64,000 nt of DNA from Pseudomonadales bacterium (GCA_002708905.1 PAPM01000024.1:1-64000); one strand, 5' to 3'. Shown: positions 35,039 to 43,708, counted from the stretch's first letter. The notes: generated by a model from the letters alone, not told the origin. Program-made: numbers and translations.

Positions 35039-35967
35039 TGAGCGTATTAGTCTATGCAGAACACGATAATGCCAGCTTGAAAGGTGTTACCCTGAACACT
35101 GTAGCGGCCGCTCAGGCTATTGGCGGAGACGTCACTGTGTTGGTCGCCGGTGCAGGCTGCGCAGCGGTTGCAGAAGAAGCTTCCAAGATCGCTGGCGTTG
35201 CTAAAGTATTGCTTGCTGATGATGCGGCGTATGAGCATCAGCTGGCTGAAAACGTAGCTGATCTGGTTGCGGAAGTGGGTAAGGAATATAGCCACATTCT
35301 GGCTCCTGCCACCACTGTGGGTAAGAACTTCCTGCCACGGGTTGCAGCGTTGTTGGATGTGCAGATGATTTCTGAAATCTCTGCCGTTGTGAACGCTACT
35401 ACTTTCCAGCGTCCTATCTACGCTGGTAACGCAATCGCTACTGTAGAAAGCTCTCAAGCCACCAACGTACTGACCGTTCGCGGTACTTCCTTTGACCCGG
35501 TTGCTGCCGATGGTGGTTCTGCCGCTGTTGAAGCCCTGAGTGTATCCAAGGATGCCGGTGTATCTTCCTTCGTTGGCGAAGAGCTGGCCAAGAGCGACCG
35601 TCCTGAACTGACTGCTGCCAAGATTGTTATTTCCGGTGGTCGTGGCATGCAGAATGGCGACAACTTCGAGATGCTGTACAAAGTTGCTGACAAGCTGGGT
35701 GCTGCTGTGGGTGCTTCCCGCGCGGCGGTTGATGCCGGCTTCGTTCCCAACGACATGCAGGTCGGTCAAACCGGTAAGATCGTTGCTCCACAACTGTATG
35801 TTGCTGTGGGTATCTCCGGTGCGATTCAGCACCTGGCCGGTATGAAAGACAGCAAAGTGATTGTTGCCATCAACAAAGACGAAGAAGCGCCTATCTTCCA
35901 GGTTGCTGATTACGGTCTGGTTGCTGATTTGTTTGAAGCGGTTCCTGAACTGGAAAAGCTTGTATAA
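35038..35967 (+). CDS. etfA: Electron transfer flavoprotein, alpha subunit
   Basis: The 309-residue FAD-binding subunit is the usual length. The N-terminal domain begins [14 protein letters not shown]. The FAD domain contains [48 protein letters not shown] and [20 protein letters not shown]. It is translationally coupled to etfB. A strong terminator follows within 17 bp. Codon use is notably optimised (many GTT, GCT, AAC codons) relative to neighbours, suggesting high expression. Confidence 0.98.
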   Translation: MSVLVYAEHDNASLKGVTLNTVAAAQAIGGDVTVLVAGAGCAAVAEEASKIAGVAKVLLADDAAYEHQLAENVADLVAEVGKEYSHILAPATTVGKNFLPRVAALLDVQMISEISAVVNATTFQRPIYAGNAIATVESSQATNVLTVRGTSFDPVAADGGSAAVEALSVSKDAGVSSFVGEELAKSDRPELTAAKIVISGGRGMQNGDNFEMLYKVADKLGAAVGASRAAVDAGFVPNDMQVGQTGKIVAPQLYVAVGISGAIQHLAGMKDSKVIVAINKDEEAPIFQVADYGLVADLFEAVPELEKLV

Positions 35968-35983
35968 CATAGCAATACAGGCT

Positions 35984-36016
35984 AAAAAAAAGCCCGGTTT
36001 TGCCGGGCTTTTTTTG
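35984..36016 (+). terminator. Intrinsic terminator after etfBA
   Basis: An A8 tract, GCCCGG stem, TTTTG loop and CCGGGC arm are followed by seven Ts. This is a strong, symmetric hairpin that could act in both directions. Confidence 0.92.
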
Positions 36017-36051
36017 TTTCTGGGAAGAGAATAAGAAGTAGGGGCGCACCA

Positions 36052-36846
36052 ATGGGGCTCAAACGTTTTAGTTTTTTATCAGTAGTACCTTTCGTATTTA
36101 TTATCTTTTCGCCTTTAGCTATGGCGTCGGACCAAAAACTCTATTTGGGGGCTAGTGTCGGGGCGAGCGGCTATGGGATGGTTGATGATTTATTTTACGA
36201 GCTGGGTGGTGCGTCCGAGGGAAGTTATGATGTGTCTGACACCGGAACTGCTTATCAGCTCCAACTGGGATGGGAGATTTCTCGCTTTGTAGCAATTGAG
36301 GCTGCCTTTTCTGATTTTGGTGACGCGGAAAGTGAGTACAGAATTCTGGACGGTGATGTTAACGGGCATGAGGCATTATCCACGGCCGAGCATAGTGTTA
36401 ACCTGACCTCCACCAGTTTGTCATTGAAAGGTATGTTGCCGCTTGGTGGGTCGTTCAGGGTATTTGGTAAGGTCGGCTACGCCAGCTGGACATCTGAAGT
36501 AGAGTGGAATGAATCGCTTTATTTTGATAAAGCGTTGGATACCAGAAGCGTTGGCTCTGAAGAAGTTGAAGGAGAAGACCTGTTCTTTGCCCTGGGTGCC
36601 GAATACCACCTGACAAAAAACTTTGTTCTCTTTGCTGAGTATTTCACGCAGCAAGCAGAGTATGATGATGTAACTGGGTATAGTCATGATTGGTTTGAAG
36701 CCAGTGCCGCGAGCCTGGGTTTGCGCTGGCAGTTCGATGTTGGTGTCTTTAACCGCAATGGTCCTGATGCACAGTATGGGAATCGTAAAGTGACGGCCTG
36801 TGATGATAAGTATAAGGATATTGCAGGTGCCATTTGTAATCGTTAA
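36052..36846 (+). CDS. Outer-membrane beta-barrel protein with a C-terminal extension
   Basis: The 264-residue protein has a Sec signal ending AMA-SDQ near residue 25. Alternating beta-strands such as LYLGASVGASGYGM, YQLQLGWEISRFVAIEAAFSDFG and FFALGAEYHLTKNFVLFAEYF are typical of 8-stranded OmpA/OmpX-like barrels. The barrel closes at SLGLRWQF near residue 230, where such proteins normally end on an aromatic residue. Here about 33 more residues follow, with two cysteines (CDDKYKDIAGAIC) that may form a disulphide. Only 35 bp separate it from the etf terminator, so its promoter must overlap that hairpin or it depends on read-through. Role unknown. Confidence 0.8.
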   Translation: MGLKRFSFLSVVPFVFIIFSPLAMASDQKLYLGASVGASGYGMVDDLFYELGGASEGSYDVSDTGTAYQLQLGWEISRFVAIEAAFSDFGDAESEYRILDGDVNGHEALSTAEHSVNLTSTSLSLKGMLPLGGSFRVFGKVGYASWTSEVEWNESLYFDKALDTRSVGSEEVEGEDLFFALGAEYHLTKNFVLFAEYFTQQAEYDDVTGYSHDWFEASAASLGLRWQFDVGVFNRNGPDAQYGNRKVTACDDKYKDIAGAICNR

Positions 36847-36848
36847 GA

Positions 36849-36882
36849 AACAAAACAGGGGCAGGTCAGCCCCTGTTTTGTT
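36849..36882. terminator. Bidirectional terminator between convergent genes
   Basis: A perfect 14-bp stem, AACAAAACAGGGGC paired with GCCCCTGTTTTGTT, has a 6-base loop and A/T tails on both sides. It serves the beta-barrel gene (+) and the YdcH-like gene (-). Confidence 0.9.
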
Positions 36883-36914
36883 CAAAGATCTCACTAAGCT
36901 GAGCTGCCGAAGAA

Positions 36915-37163
36915 TCAGGCCTGCTCAAAATCCTTAATCATTTTGTAGAGCTCATCCTTCAACTTCAGACGCTCTTTCTTGCGTACTTCAAGGTAGTCAT
37001 CGCTGGTGTTCTCTACGCCATTTTCGATACGATGAACCTCGTGATCCTTGTCATGATATTGGTCAAACAGCCTGGCGAAATGGCTGTTATTCATTTTTAA
37101 CTCATGGATTGCATCCCTGCTTTCAGGAAATTCGTGCAATAAATCATGTTTTTCCACGGTCAT
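36915..37163 (-). CDS. YdcH family (DUF465) small coiled-coil protein
   Basis: The 82-residue protein shows the DUF465 pattern HDLLHEFPESRDAIHELKMNNSHFARLFDQYHDKDHEVHRIE, followed by a basic helix LEVRKKERLKLKDELYKMI. It is entirely helical and cytoplasmic. Function is unknown. The upstream 197-bp region, shared with the divergent GMC dehydrogenase operon, contains an Anr/FNR box 79 bp from this start, so oxygen control is possible in either direction. Confidence 0.9.
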   Translation of the reverse strand: MTVEKHDLLHEFPESRDAIHELKMNNSHFARLFDQYHDKDHEVHRIENGVENTSDDYLEVRKKERLKLKDELYKMIKDFEQA

Positions 37164-37241
37164 CGATATACCCTTTTACTGTATGGCTATTAATAATTTA
37201 TCCCTTTCATACTCAGCATAGCTTAAGGCAGAGAGTCCGCG

Positions 37242-37255
37242 TTGATCCAAATCAA
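37242..37255. promoter_or_regulatory. Anr/FNR box
   Basis: TTGATCCAAATCAA is an exact match to the FNR/Anr consensus TTGAT-N4-ATCAA. It lies between the YdcH-like gene (-) and the GMC dehydrogenase operon (+). TTTTAT at 37271-37276 would serve as a -10 at roughly the spacing expected for class II activation of the plus-strand operon. Confidence 0.78.
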
Positions 37256-37360
37256 GCCTGCTAATTTTGATTTTATTTGTCAGGTTCCCGTTAAATTTGG
37301 TCATTTCCAAGACAAGTTCAATCTGTGTAGACTCTTGGGTCATCAATATGGAATTTTGCT

Positions 37361-37975
37361 ATGTCGCAGCCAATCGTGTCAAAAGAACTACAAAACGAAC
37401 TGGAATCGGCAATGGCGCCAATGAAACGACGTCGTTTCATGACCATCACGGCCCATGCTGCATTGGTTTTGGGCGTGGGGTCGTTGGTGTCGTCCTGCTC
37501 CAAGCACCCGGTAACGGACGTGTCTCCCGGTAAGGTGCTGTCGGCCTCCCAAGTGGCCTTTTTCACCCATTTCTCACGGATCCTGTTACCTACCGAGGGT
37601 ACTGCAATGGCTCCCCTGGAGTCGGTTCCGGTGATTGCCAATCTGGATCATCTGTTTTCGTTAATGGATGCAAAAGTTCGTTCAGACCTGGGTACCGTCG
37701 TTGATTTGTTCGAGCATGCGCCCCTGGTTTCCGGGTGGCATTTTTCCCGCTTCAGTCGTTTGTCACCGACAGAGGCTGTGGACTATATCGATTCCTGGCA
37801 GTCGGGCCATCCAATCCAGCAGGGCATCATTACCGTGTTGAAAAAGCTGGTTTACGCCAGTTATTGGCGTGAAGAAGTTACCTGGAAGCCGCTGGAGTTC
37901 GACGGCCCGGTATCTGTGAAATGGGGCTTGCCCTCCTTAGGTGAAGCGCCTCTGCCTGCGCGGGAGAAAGTTTGA
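37361..37975 (+). CDS. Tat-exported small subunit (gluconate 2-dehydrogenase subunit 3-like) of GMC dehydrogenase
   Basis: The 204-residue protein has a twin-arginine signal KRRRFMTITAHAALVLGVG from about residue 22, ending near SSC (possible lipidation). The mature part resembles the gluconate 2-dehydrogenase subunit 3 family, with VAFFTHFSRILLPTEGT and LSPTEAVDYIDSWQSG. Such subunits accompany periplasmic GMC flavin dehydrogenases, carrying the signal on behalf of the partner, which here has none. It overlaps or directly precedes the GMC gene. The Anr/FNR box 106 bp upstream suggests oxygen-responsive expression. Substrate unknown. Confidence 0.8.
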   Translation: MSQPIVSKELQNELESAMAPMKRRRFMTITAHAALVLGVGSLVSSCSKHPVTDVSPGKVLSASQVAFFTHFSRILLPTEGTAMAPLESVPVIANLDHLFSLMDAKVRSDLGTVVDLFEHAPLVSGWHFSRFSRLSPTEAVDYIDSWQSGHPIQQGIITVLKKLVYASYWREEVTWKPLEFDGPVSVKWGLPSLGEAPLPAREKV

Positions 37976-37977
37976 TT

Positions 37978-39519
37978 ATGATGTTGAATGTTATTACGGC
38001 CGCCCAGGTGAAAAACACTACCCTTAACCTTGAAGCCGATGCCGTTGTTATAGGTTCTGGTGCGGGTGGTGCGGTGATGGCCTATGAGTTGGCCGCTGCT
38101 GGGAAAAGTGTCATTTTGTTGGAGGCAGGGTCCTATATTCCTTCTTCCCGGTTCAACGAAAAGTTTCCCGATATGCTGGAATTGTTGTACCAGGATGAAG
38201 GCAATCAGGTCACCAGCCAGGGGGACCTCCTGGTTTTGCAGGGGCGTTGCCTGGGTGGCTCCACGGTAGTGAATGGTTGCGTTACGTTCAGGGTGCCGGA
38301 CTTTATCCTGGAGAAATGGTCGCAGGAATACGGCTTGACTAACCTTACTCCAGAAACCTTGGCGCCGTATTTTGAAAAGGTTGAAAAAAACCTGAGTATC
38401 CATACCAATCAGCCCCACGAGATCAATGAAAACAGTCGTAAGATGCAAAAGGGGGCTGAGGCATTGGGTTGGTCGGTGAAGCCGCTCAAGCGTAACATTA
38501 AGGACTGTGGTTTAACCGGCCATTGCCTTTCCGGTTGCAAGACAGATCGCAAGCAGTCCATGCTGGTGACCTACTTGCCCTGGGCTTCGCACTACGGCGC
38601 AAAAATCTACACAGACACATTGGTTACCCGCATTCTGGAAAAAGACGGGCGAGCATCCGGTGTAGAAGCGGAGGTGAAGGATCCAGAAACCGGCAAAACC
38701 GTTGCAAAGATGTCGGTGCAAGCCAAAGTGGTGGTAACCGCCGCAGGCGCGATTCAAACCCCCCTGTTGTTCTTAAAAAGCGGACTTGCCAATAGCAGTG
38801 GCCAAGTCGGTAAGAACTTCGCATGTCATCCATCGACCATGATTGTGGCTGAGTTCGGCTCTGAAGTATTTACGTGGCGTGGCGCTATGTTGGGGGTCTA
38901 CGTGGATGAATTCGAGCATCCCGATAAAGGCGGTTTTGTGTTGGAAGGCGGTGGAGCCGGTCCCATTGAGTTGGGTATGTCCACTGAGCCCGGTACCGGC
39001 AAGTCGTATCTGGATTTTATGTCCCGGGCCAAGAATTATGCCTCCTGCGTTTCGCTGATTCATGATCATAATGTTGGCCAGGTCAGTTGGGTGGACGGCA
39101 AGAAACAGATCGATTATCAAATTGCAGAGAGTGATTTCCCGGCAATGAAGGCTGCATTCAAAGCGGCGGCCAAAATCTACTTTGCGGCCGGTGCTGAGCG
39201 TGTCTTCCTGCCCACCGGAGATAAGCGAATCATTGAATCGGTGGAAGAAATCGATAGTGTCGTAGACGGAATTGAAAATAACCCGTTTGCCATTCGCATG
39301 GTGTCATACCATCCTCAGGGTACGATGCGAATGGGCAGTGATCCCGCCAAAGCAGTGGTGAACCCCTATGGCGAAGTTCATGATGTGAAAGGATTGTTTG
39401 TCTGTGACGCCAGCCTGTTCCCCACTTCGATTATTGTGAATCCGCAGGAGAGCGTGTATGCGTTATCCAACTACATAGCGGATCGTATTCTGGAGGACAA
39501 AGCGGGCTATTTTGCCTGA
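37978..39519 (+). CDS. GMC family flavin dehydrogenase/oxidoreductase
   Basis: The ATG at 37978 with GGAGA ten bases upstream gives 513 residues. The FAD-binding Rossmann motif AVVIGSGAGGAVMAYELA is near residue 20, and the second GMC motif QGRCLGGSTVVNGCVTFR near 88. The C-terminal catalytic region has SYHPQGTMRMGSDP and VNPQESVYALSNYIAD. A ferredoxin-like Cys pattern (DCGLTGHCLSGC, about 178-189) fits GMC dehydrogenases that oxidise long-chain or cyclic alcohols. It lacks its own signal and probably rides on the Tat signal of the preceding subunit. No cytochrome subunit follows, so the electron acceptor is unknown. Confidence 0.88.
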   Translation: MMLNVITAAQVKNTTLNLEADAVVIGSGAGGAVMAYELAAAGKSVILLEAGSYIPSSRFNEKFPDMLELLYQDEGNQVTSQGDLLVLQGRCLGGSTVVNGCVTFRVPDFILEKWSQEYGLTNLTPETLAPYFEKVEKNLSIHTNQPHEINENSRKMQKGAEALGWSVKPLKRNIKDCGLTGHCLSGCKTDRKQSMLVTYLPWASHYGAKIYTDTLVTRILEKDGRASGVEAEVKDPETGKTVAKMSVQAKVVVTAAGAIQTPLLFLKSGLANSSGQVGKNFACHPSTMIVAEFGSEVFTWRGAMLGVYVDEFEHPDKGGFVLEGGGAGPIELGMSTEPGTGKSYLDFMSRAKNYASCVSLIHDHNVGQVSWVDGKKQIDYQIAESDFPAMKAAFKAAAKIYFAAGAERVFLPTGDKRIIESVEEIDSVVDGIENNPFAIRMVSYHPQGTMRMGSDPAKAVVNPYGEVHDVKGLFVCDASLFPTSIIVNPQESVYALSNYIADRILEDKAGYFA

Positions 39520-39578
39520 TTCAGGCTCTAAGTCCGCACGCATTGATTTGTCTGGTAAAATCGGGTTCCATTGTTATC

Positions 39579-39616
39579 GGTATGGTTACCGGTATTGATT
39601 ACAGGTATTAGTAACC
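39579..39616 (+). repeat. Three degenerate tandem repeats upstream of tatD-like gene
   Basis: GGTATGGTTACC, GGTATTGATTACA and GGTATTAGTAACC follow one another head to tail (12, 13 and 13 bp). They end 37 bp before the start. The outer copies also create an inverted GGTTAC/GTAACC pair. They could be regulator sites or chance slippage. Confidence 0.5.
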
Positions 39617-39653
39617 GACTTTAGTGACGAGTCATCCGTTTTCCAGGCAAATC

Positions 39654-40442
39654 ATGAGTGCCCTAATTGACAGCCATTGCCATATTGATTTTCCCCAATT
39701 CGATGCCGACAGAGAGTCGATACTGGGGCGTTGCCGGCAGAAGGGTATGTCTGCCATCCTGGTTCCCGGCGTTTCCAGGTCGCAGTGGGCGCGGATGTCG
39801 GCGACACTCGATCAATTCAATGATGCAGAACGGTTTCCAAGGCTGCTTCCCGCCTATGGTCTGCACCCTTGTTTCATGGGTGAGCATGAAATCGATCACC
39901 TCACTAACCTGGAAACCCAATTGGACACAGGCGCTGTTGCCGTAGGGGAGATCGGGCTTGATACGTTTCATGGGGAAGCCACCTACGATGCCCAGGTCAA
40001 ACTGTTCAAGGCGCAGTTGGCCATTGCGGCAGAGCGCTCGCTTCCGGTGATCATTCATTCCAGGAAAACCCAGGATCAGGTCATAAAGTTGATTAGGGAC
40101 CAGGGTTTCAAGTCCGGCGGTATCATGCACGCCTTTTCCGGGAGTCTGCAACAAGCCCAGCAGGCCGTTGAACAGGGTTTCCTGATTGGCTTTGGGGGCG
40201 CGGCCACCTATGACAGAGCCAACCGCTTGAGGCGCATCCTCAAAGCCCTGCCCAGGGAGGCAATCGTATTCGAAACGGACGCTCCGGATATCCCGCCCTG
40301 TTTTGACCGAGAGCATCCCAATTCTCCCCTGAATTTGTTTCGTATTGTGGAGATTCTGGCTGAGGTCCGGGAGGATCCTGTTGAGGACTTGCTGGCCTGT
40401 AGTACCAAAAATGTGCTTGAGTTGTTGAATATTGCCGTTTGA
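39654..40442 (+). CDS. TatD family metal-dependent hydrolase (putative 3'-5' DNase)
   Basis: The ATG at 39654 places the metal-binding motif DSHCHIDFP at residues 6-14, as usual; 262 residues. Further ligands are in GEIGLD (Glu near 100), IIHSRKTQD, MHAFSGS and ETDAPDIPP. Family members are cytoplasmic Mg-dependent exonucleases or deoxyribonucleases. YjjV-like members, to which the HPxFM and DTFH segments point, are alternatives to TatD proper. Not linked to tatABC genes here. Confidence 0.92.
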   Translation: MSALIDSHCHIDFPQFDADRESILGRCRQKGMSAILVPGVSRSQWARMSATLDQFNDAERFPRLLPAYGLHPCFMGEHEIDHLTNLETQLDTGAVAVGEIGLDTFHGEATYDAQVKLFKAQLAIAAERSLPVIIHSRKTQDQVIKLIRDQGFKSGGIMHAFSGSLQQAQQAVEQGFLIGFGGAATYDRANRLRRILKALPREAIVFETDAPDIPPCFDREHPNSPLNLFRIVEILAEVREDPVEDLLACSTKNVLELLNIAV

Positions 40443-40570
40443 TCAGTGGATTACGGTCGTTTTAGTCTGGTGTATGGCTGTGGGAACGCATGACAGCGGC
40501 TTGAATAGTGATAAAATGGCGGTCTGCTAGTCAGGTACAAAACGGGTGTTTCGCCCGATTGGGAGTAGTT

Positions 40571-40819
40571 ATGAGCAGGTCAGTTACGGGCCGATTGAAA
40601 GAAGATCCGAAAGTCATAGTGGAGCGCCTGGTGCGCCTTGCAGATAAACATGACGTAGAGTTCGAAGGTGACAGCGAAAAGGGGTTCGCCAAGGGTAAGG
40701 GCTTCCACGTCGAGTACATCGTGGTGGGTGAATCCTGTACCTTAACGGTCACGAAAAAGCCGATGTTGATACCCTGGGCGTTGGTGGAATCCCAGCTCGA
40801 AAAACTTTTCAACGATTAG
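40571..40819 (+). CDS. Conserved-looking small hypothetical protein
   Basis: The ATG at 40571 has GGGAG six bases before it, giving 82 residues. It has an amphipathic helix (DPKVIVERLVRLADKHDVEF) followed by a beta-rich part with FAKGKGFHVEYIVVGESCTLTVTKKPMLIPW and a final helix. The layout (helix, GD..G.G, strands, LxVTKKP, helix) recalls small polyhydroxyalkanoate-system or START-like proteins, but I cannot assign a family with confidence. It lies 38 bp ahead of the MaoC-like gene and likely shares its transcript. Confidence 0.7.
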   Translation: MSRSVTGRLKEDPKVIVERLVRLADKHDVEFEGDSEKGFAKGKGFHVEYIVVGESCTLTVTKKPMLIPWALVESQLEKLFND

Positions 40820-40857
40820 CATTTTGATTTTTATATTTTAGACACAGAGGAAAAATT

Positions 40858-41319
40858 ATGAAGTCAGTTGATTCAGCGTCTTTGCAGGATTATGTCGGAC
40901 AGGCCATGGGGGCATCAGAGTGGTTCCAGATCGATCAGGACCGGATTAATGCATTTGCCGATGCAACCCTTGACCATCAGTTTATTCATGTGGACCCTGA
41001 AGCGGCCAAGGCAACGCCTTTCGGTGGCACCATTGCCCATGGTTTTTTGACCCTGTCGTTATTGCCTTACCTGCAATCTCAAATGAGTGAGCTGGTCATT
41101 CCGGCTGGTTTGAAAATGGGAATGAATTATGGCTTCGACAAGATCCGCTTTTTGGCACCTGTGAAAACCGGCTCGCGGGTTCGGGCGGTGGCGACGTTGA
41201 AAGACGTTACTGAGAAAAGCCCCGGCCAATTCCTGTTTACGGCAGAATACGCCATTGAGATTGAAGGTGGCTCCAAGCCGGCGCTGATTGCAGACTGGTT
41301 GGTTATGTATTTTGTCTAA
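40858..41319 (+). CDS. MaoC-like (R)-specific enoyl-CoA hydratase
   Basis: The 153-residue single hot-dog protein follows AGAGGAAAAATT. The hydratase-2 motif is visible: NAFADATLDHQFIHVDPEAAKATPFGGTIAHGFLTLSLLP, with the catalytic Asp/His pair in TLDHQFIH (about residues 38-46). It would hydrate trans-2-enoyl-CoA to (R)-3-hydroxyacyl-CoA, linking beta-oxidation to polyhydroxyalkanoate or other (R)-hydroxyacyl pools. A strong terminator follows. NodN-like proteins are a close alternative name. Confidence 0.92.
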   Translation: MKSVDSASLQDYVGQAMGASEWFQIDQDRINAFADATLDHQFIHVDPEAAKATPFGGTIAHGFLTLSLLPYLQSQMSELVIPAGLKMGMNYGFDKIRFLAPVKTGSRVRAVATLKDVTEKSPGQFLFTAEYAIEIEGGSKPALIADWLVMYFV

Positions 41320-41332
41320 GCGATGCGATTAG

Positions 41333-41361
41333 AAAAAAGGGAGCCGACGGCTCCCTTTTTT
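41333..41361. terminator. Bidirectional terminator
   Basis: A perfect 13-bp stem, AAAAAAGGGAGCC with GGCTCCCTTTTTT, has a 3-base loop. It lies between the convergent MaoC-like gene and the lipoprotein gene and provides U-tracts in both directions. Confidence 0.93.
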
Positions 41362-41390
41362 TAGTGCAGATTTTGTTAGAGCAGATTTTG

Positions 41391-43553
41391 TTACAGAAGA
41401 ATATCCAACCCGTTCGACAGTGTGAATAGCAGACTGCCGTTGAGCGGGGTTATAACGCCATAGCGGGTTCCGTTCAACAGCAGGTAGCCCGCGACGTCGT
41501 TGTCCTCGACACCGAGATCCAGATCGACAATGACTCCGTCCTGGTTGGTCATCCGTACACCGTATTGGGGTGCGAAGAAATACATGATTTCATATCGCTT
41601 GCCTCCCCATGCCATCACGATATCATTGATCAGGCCTTGGGAAATCTGTTCCGGTGTGCTGGTTACCGTGATGATCGCCCGGTCGCTGTAATCAGGCAGG
41701 TCGGTTTCGAACTGGATTTGAATTTCGCTGTCCAGCCCGCCATCAAGGGAAATTGAACCCTCAAACTGATCGCCGTACAGAGACTGGAATGCACCTGCAG
41801 CCGTCAGATTGATGTTGATGCTGTCGAGGCCGGCGTAAGGTTGTTCTTCATCCTGTGCTTCTGTCACGCCACTCAGGTCAAGACTCAGGGTCAGGTCACC
41901 AGTGAATGAGGTGGGGTTGCTATTTTCAACCGTTGAAAACTGTTCGTAACTTACGCTCAGGTCGCCGGAAGCGGTTTCGGGTAATTTCAGGTTTCTGATA
42001 TCCAGCCCACCATCAAATACCAGGTTGAAACTGCCAGCTGTGATTTCCAGCAGGCCGATGTCTGATTCCGCTGTGCCGTTGATGTCAAAACCGTAGCTGG
42101 AGCGATAGTTATCGCTGGCGGTGAAGGTGATATCCAGCTCTACACCGTTGGTCGTACCATAGATTCGTGCAATTCCATCCCACAGAGCGAAATGTCCGGT
42201 AAGCCCATTGCCCAGGGGTAGGGTGAGGTCGTTGAGGACATCGCAAAGCGAACGGCCGAACAACACCAGATTCAGAGACCCGTTACAGATTTCTTCCAGG
42301 GATTTACCGCTGATCAACAATCGGCAGCTCAGTCGCGCAAAGTAGTTCGACAAGCTGTCGCAGGCGGCGCCAAGGGCGGCATCCGGTAACGCGACCACAG
42401 GGCCGTACTGACCGGCGATTGAGATTGCCTGCATAATATTGGTCAGGTCAGCTCCGGTAGACACGCCGATGGCGGACACTACCTGGGCAAAGGAAGGTTG
42501 GTTCGGAGACAGGCTGAGGTAGCCCTGCCACAATTGAATATCCGCAACGAAACTGTCGATTATCTCAGCATTACTGCCGCCGGCCGTGGGAGAAGGCTGC
42601 GCAGAAGTCAGACTGCCGCTTTCACTACCCAGAAGGGTGGTTACAAGCTGACTGAATTGATTGGACTGGGTATCCAGTTCCAGTGCCTGGGCTGTTGTGA
42701 GCGCTGCTTCGATGATGTCGAGAAGCGTAGGGGTATCGCTGGTATCCGAGTGGGTAACCAGTTGCCCATCATTAACCTGCAGCTGCAGGGCGAGGCTTTG
42801 TAGAACCTGTGCCAGTGCTGCGTCGTTACTCAAGCCCAGCAGAGCGCTGGAAATAAGGCTGTAGTGCAGCTCGTCCTCGCTCGCATTGGTGACGGCAGTG
42901 GAGTCTGTCAGATCAACCAGATCGGTCTGCTCCAGGCTGGATACACTGAACAGGTTTTCGATCTGCGACTGCGCCACTGCAATGGATACATCGTTCAGCC
43001 CTTGGGGGAAGCTCAATGCCAGTTGAGTGGCCAGGTGGGTTAACGTCGAAATGCCAGCCTGGCGGCTGGTCGAGGAGGGTAGCGTGGTGCTGAGTATGAA
43101 ATCGCTGCTGACCGGGAAGGATTCCCCAAAATCGATCAGACCATTCTCATTCAGATCCAGTTCGTTCTGACCGATAAAATCACCACAGCCACCACTGTAA
43201 TCACAGACCATCTGGGTGTTGCCACCGCTGGCGGTTACCTCAATATAAACGGGGCCGGTGTAGCCAGTGATGTTCAGACTGTACTGGCCATAGGCGTTGG
43301 TTAAGGTATTGGCCAGCGTGGCGCCTACCTGGCCGTCATCCAACGCATAAGCGGTTACGGTGGCGTGCTTGACGACACCTTTCACCACCTTACCTTGGAT
43401 GGTACTTGAAGACACAGAAGGGGTGGGCTCAGAAGAGTGGCTATCGGAGCTACTTCCGCCACCGCAAGCGACCAAACTTAACGCCAGGATACCAGGGACA
43501 ACACTGCAGGCTAAACGATTCAACAACATGCCAAATACTCGATGGAAAACCAT
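41391..43553 (-). CDS. Large surface-type lipoprotein of unknown function
   Basis: The 720-residue product has a signal ending in lipobox LVAC followed by GGGSSSDSHSS, a linker common in surface lipoproteins (Cys30; a start at ATG 43529 would shorten the signal by eight residues). Residues about 50-110 form an Ig/CNA-B-like region (KVVKGVVKHATVTAYALDDG). An EF-hand-like calcium loop, DLNENGLIDFGESFP, follows. Beyond this the protein is rich in Ser/Thr/Leu with weakly repeated beta-strands in the last 250 residues. I do not recognise a catalytic domain. Likely outer-membrane attached. Paired terminators isolate it as a single gene. Confidence 0.8.
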   Translation of the reverse strand: MVFHRVFGMLLNRLACSVVPGILALSLVACGGGSSSDSHSSEPTPSVSSSTIQGKVVKGVVKHATVTAYALDDGQVGATLANTLTNAYGQYSLNITGYTGPVYIEVTASGGNTQMVCDYSGGCGDFIGQNELDLNENGLIDFGESFPVSSDFILSTTLPSSTSRQAGISTLTHLATQLALSFPQGLNDVSIAVAQSQIENLFSVSSLEQTDLVDLTDSTAVTNASEDELHYSLISSALLGLSNDAALAQVLQSLALQLQVNDGQLVTHSDTSDTPTLLDIIEAALTTAQALELDTQSNQFSQLVTTLLGSESGSLTSAQPSPTAGGSNAEIIDSFVADIQLWQGYLSLSPNQPSFAQVVSAIGVSTGADLTNIMQAISIAGQYGPVVALPDAALGAACDSLSNYFARLSCRLLISGKSLEEICNGSLNLVLFGRSLCDVLNDLTLPLGNGLTGHFALWDGIARIYGTTNGVELDITFTASDNYRSSYGFDINGTAESDIGLLEITAGSFNLVFDGGLDIRNLKLPETASGDLSVSYEQFSTVENSNPTSFTGDLTLSLDLSGVTEAQDEEQPYAGLDSININLTAAGAFQSLYGDQFEGSISLDGGLDSEIQIQFETDLPDYSDRAIITVTSTPEQISQGLINDIVMAWGGKRYEIMYFFAPQYGVRMTNQDGVIVDLDLGVEDNDVAGYLLLNGTRYGVITPLNGSLLFTLSNGLDILL

Positions 43554-43664
43554 GAATCATCGTAATCAGTACGATAGTAACAAGATTAAACATAGCCGGT
43601 TTCCCGCTGGGCACAGGGAATCTATGAGGAAGGCTTCACAAATTGCTGAATAATAGGCAGGTTA

Positions 43665-43701
43665 GGGTAAAAAATGAACAAGGGCCCGCTTGACGGGCCC
43701 C
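43665..43701 (-). terminator. Terminator for the S15-like hydrolase gene
   Basis: Read on the minus strand, GGGCCCG / CGGGCCC form a 7-bp GC stem with a 5-base loop, followed by TTGTTCATTTTTT. Confidence 0.85.
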
Positions 43702-43708
43702 CGGAGAT

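Noticed and set aside
35047-35970. 307-codon open frame antisense to etfA
   Set aside because: EtfA is unambiguous. The antisense frame arises from its biased codon use (frequent GTT, GCT and AAC) and has no ribosome site or domain.
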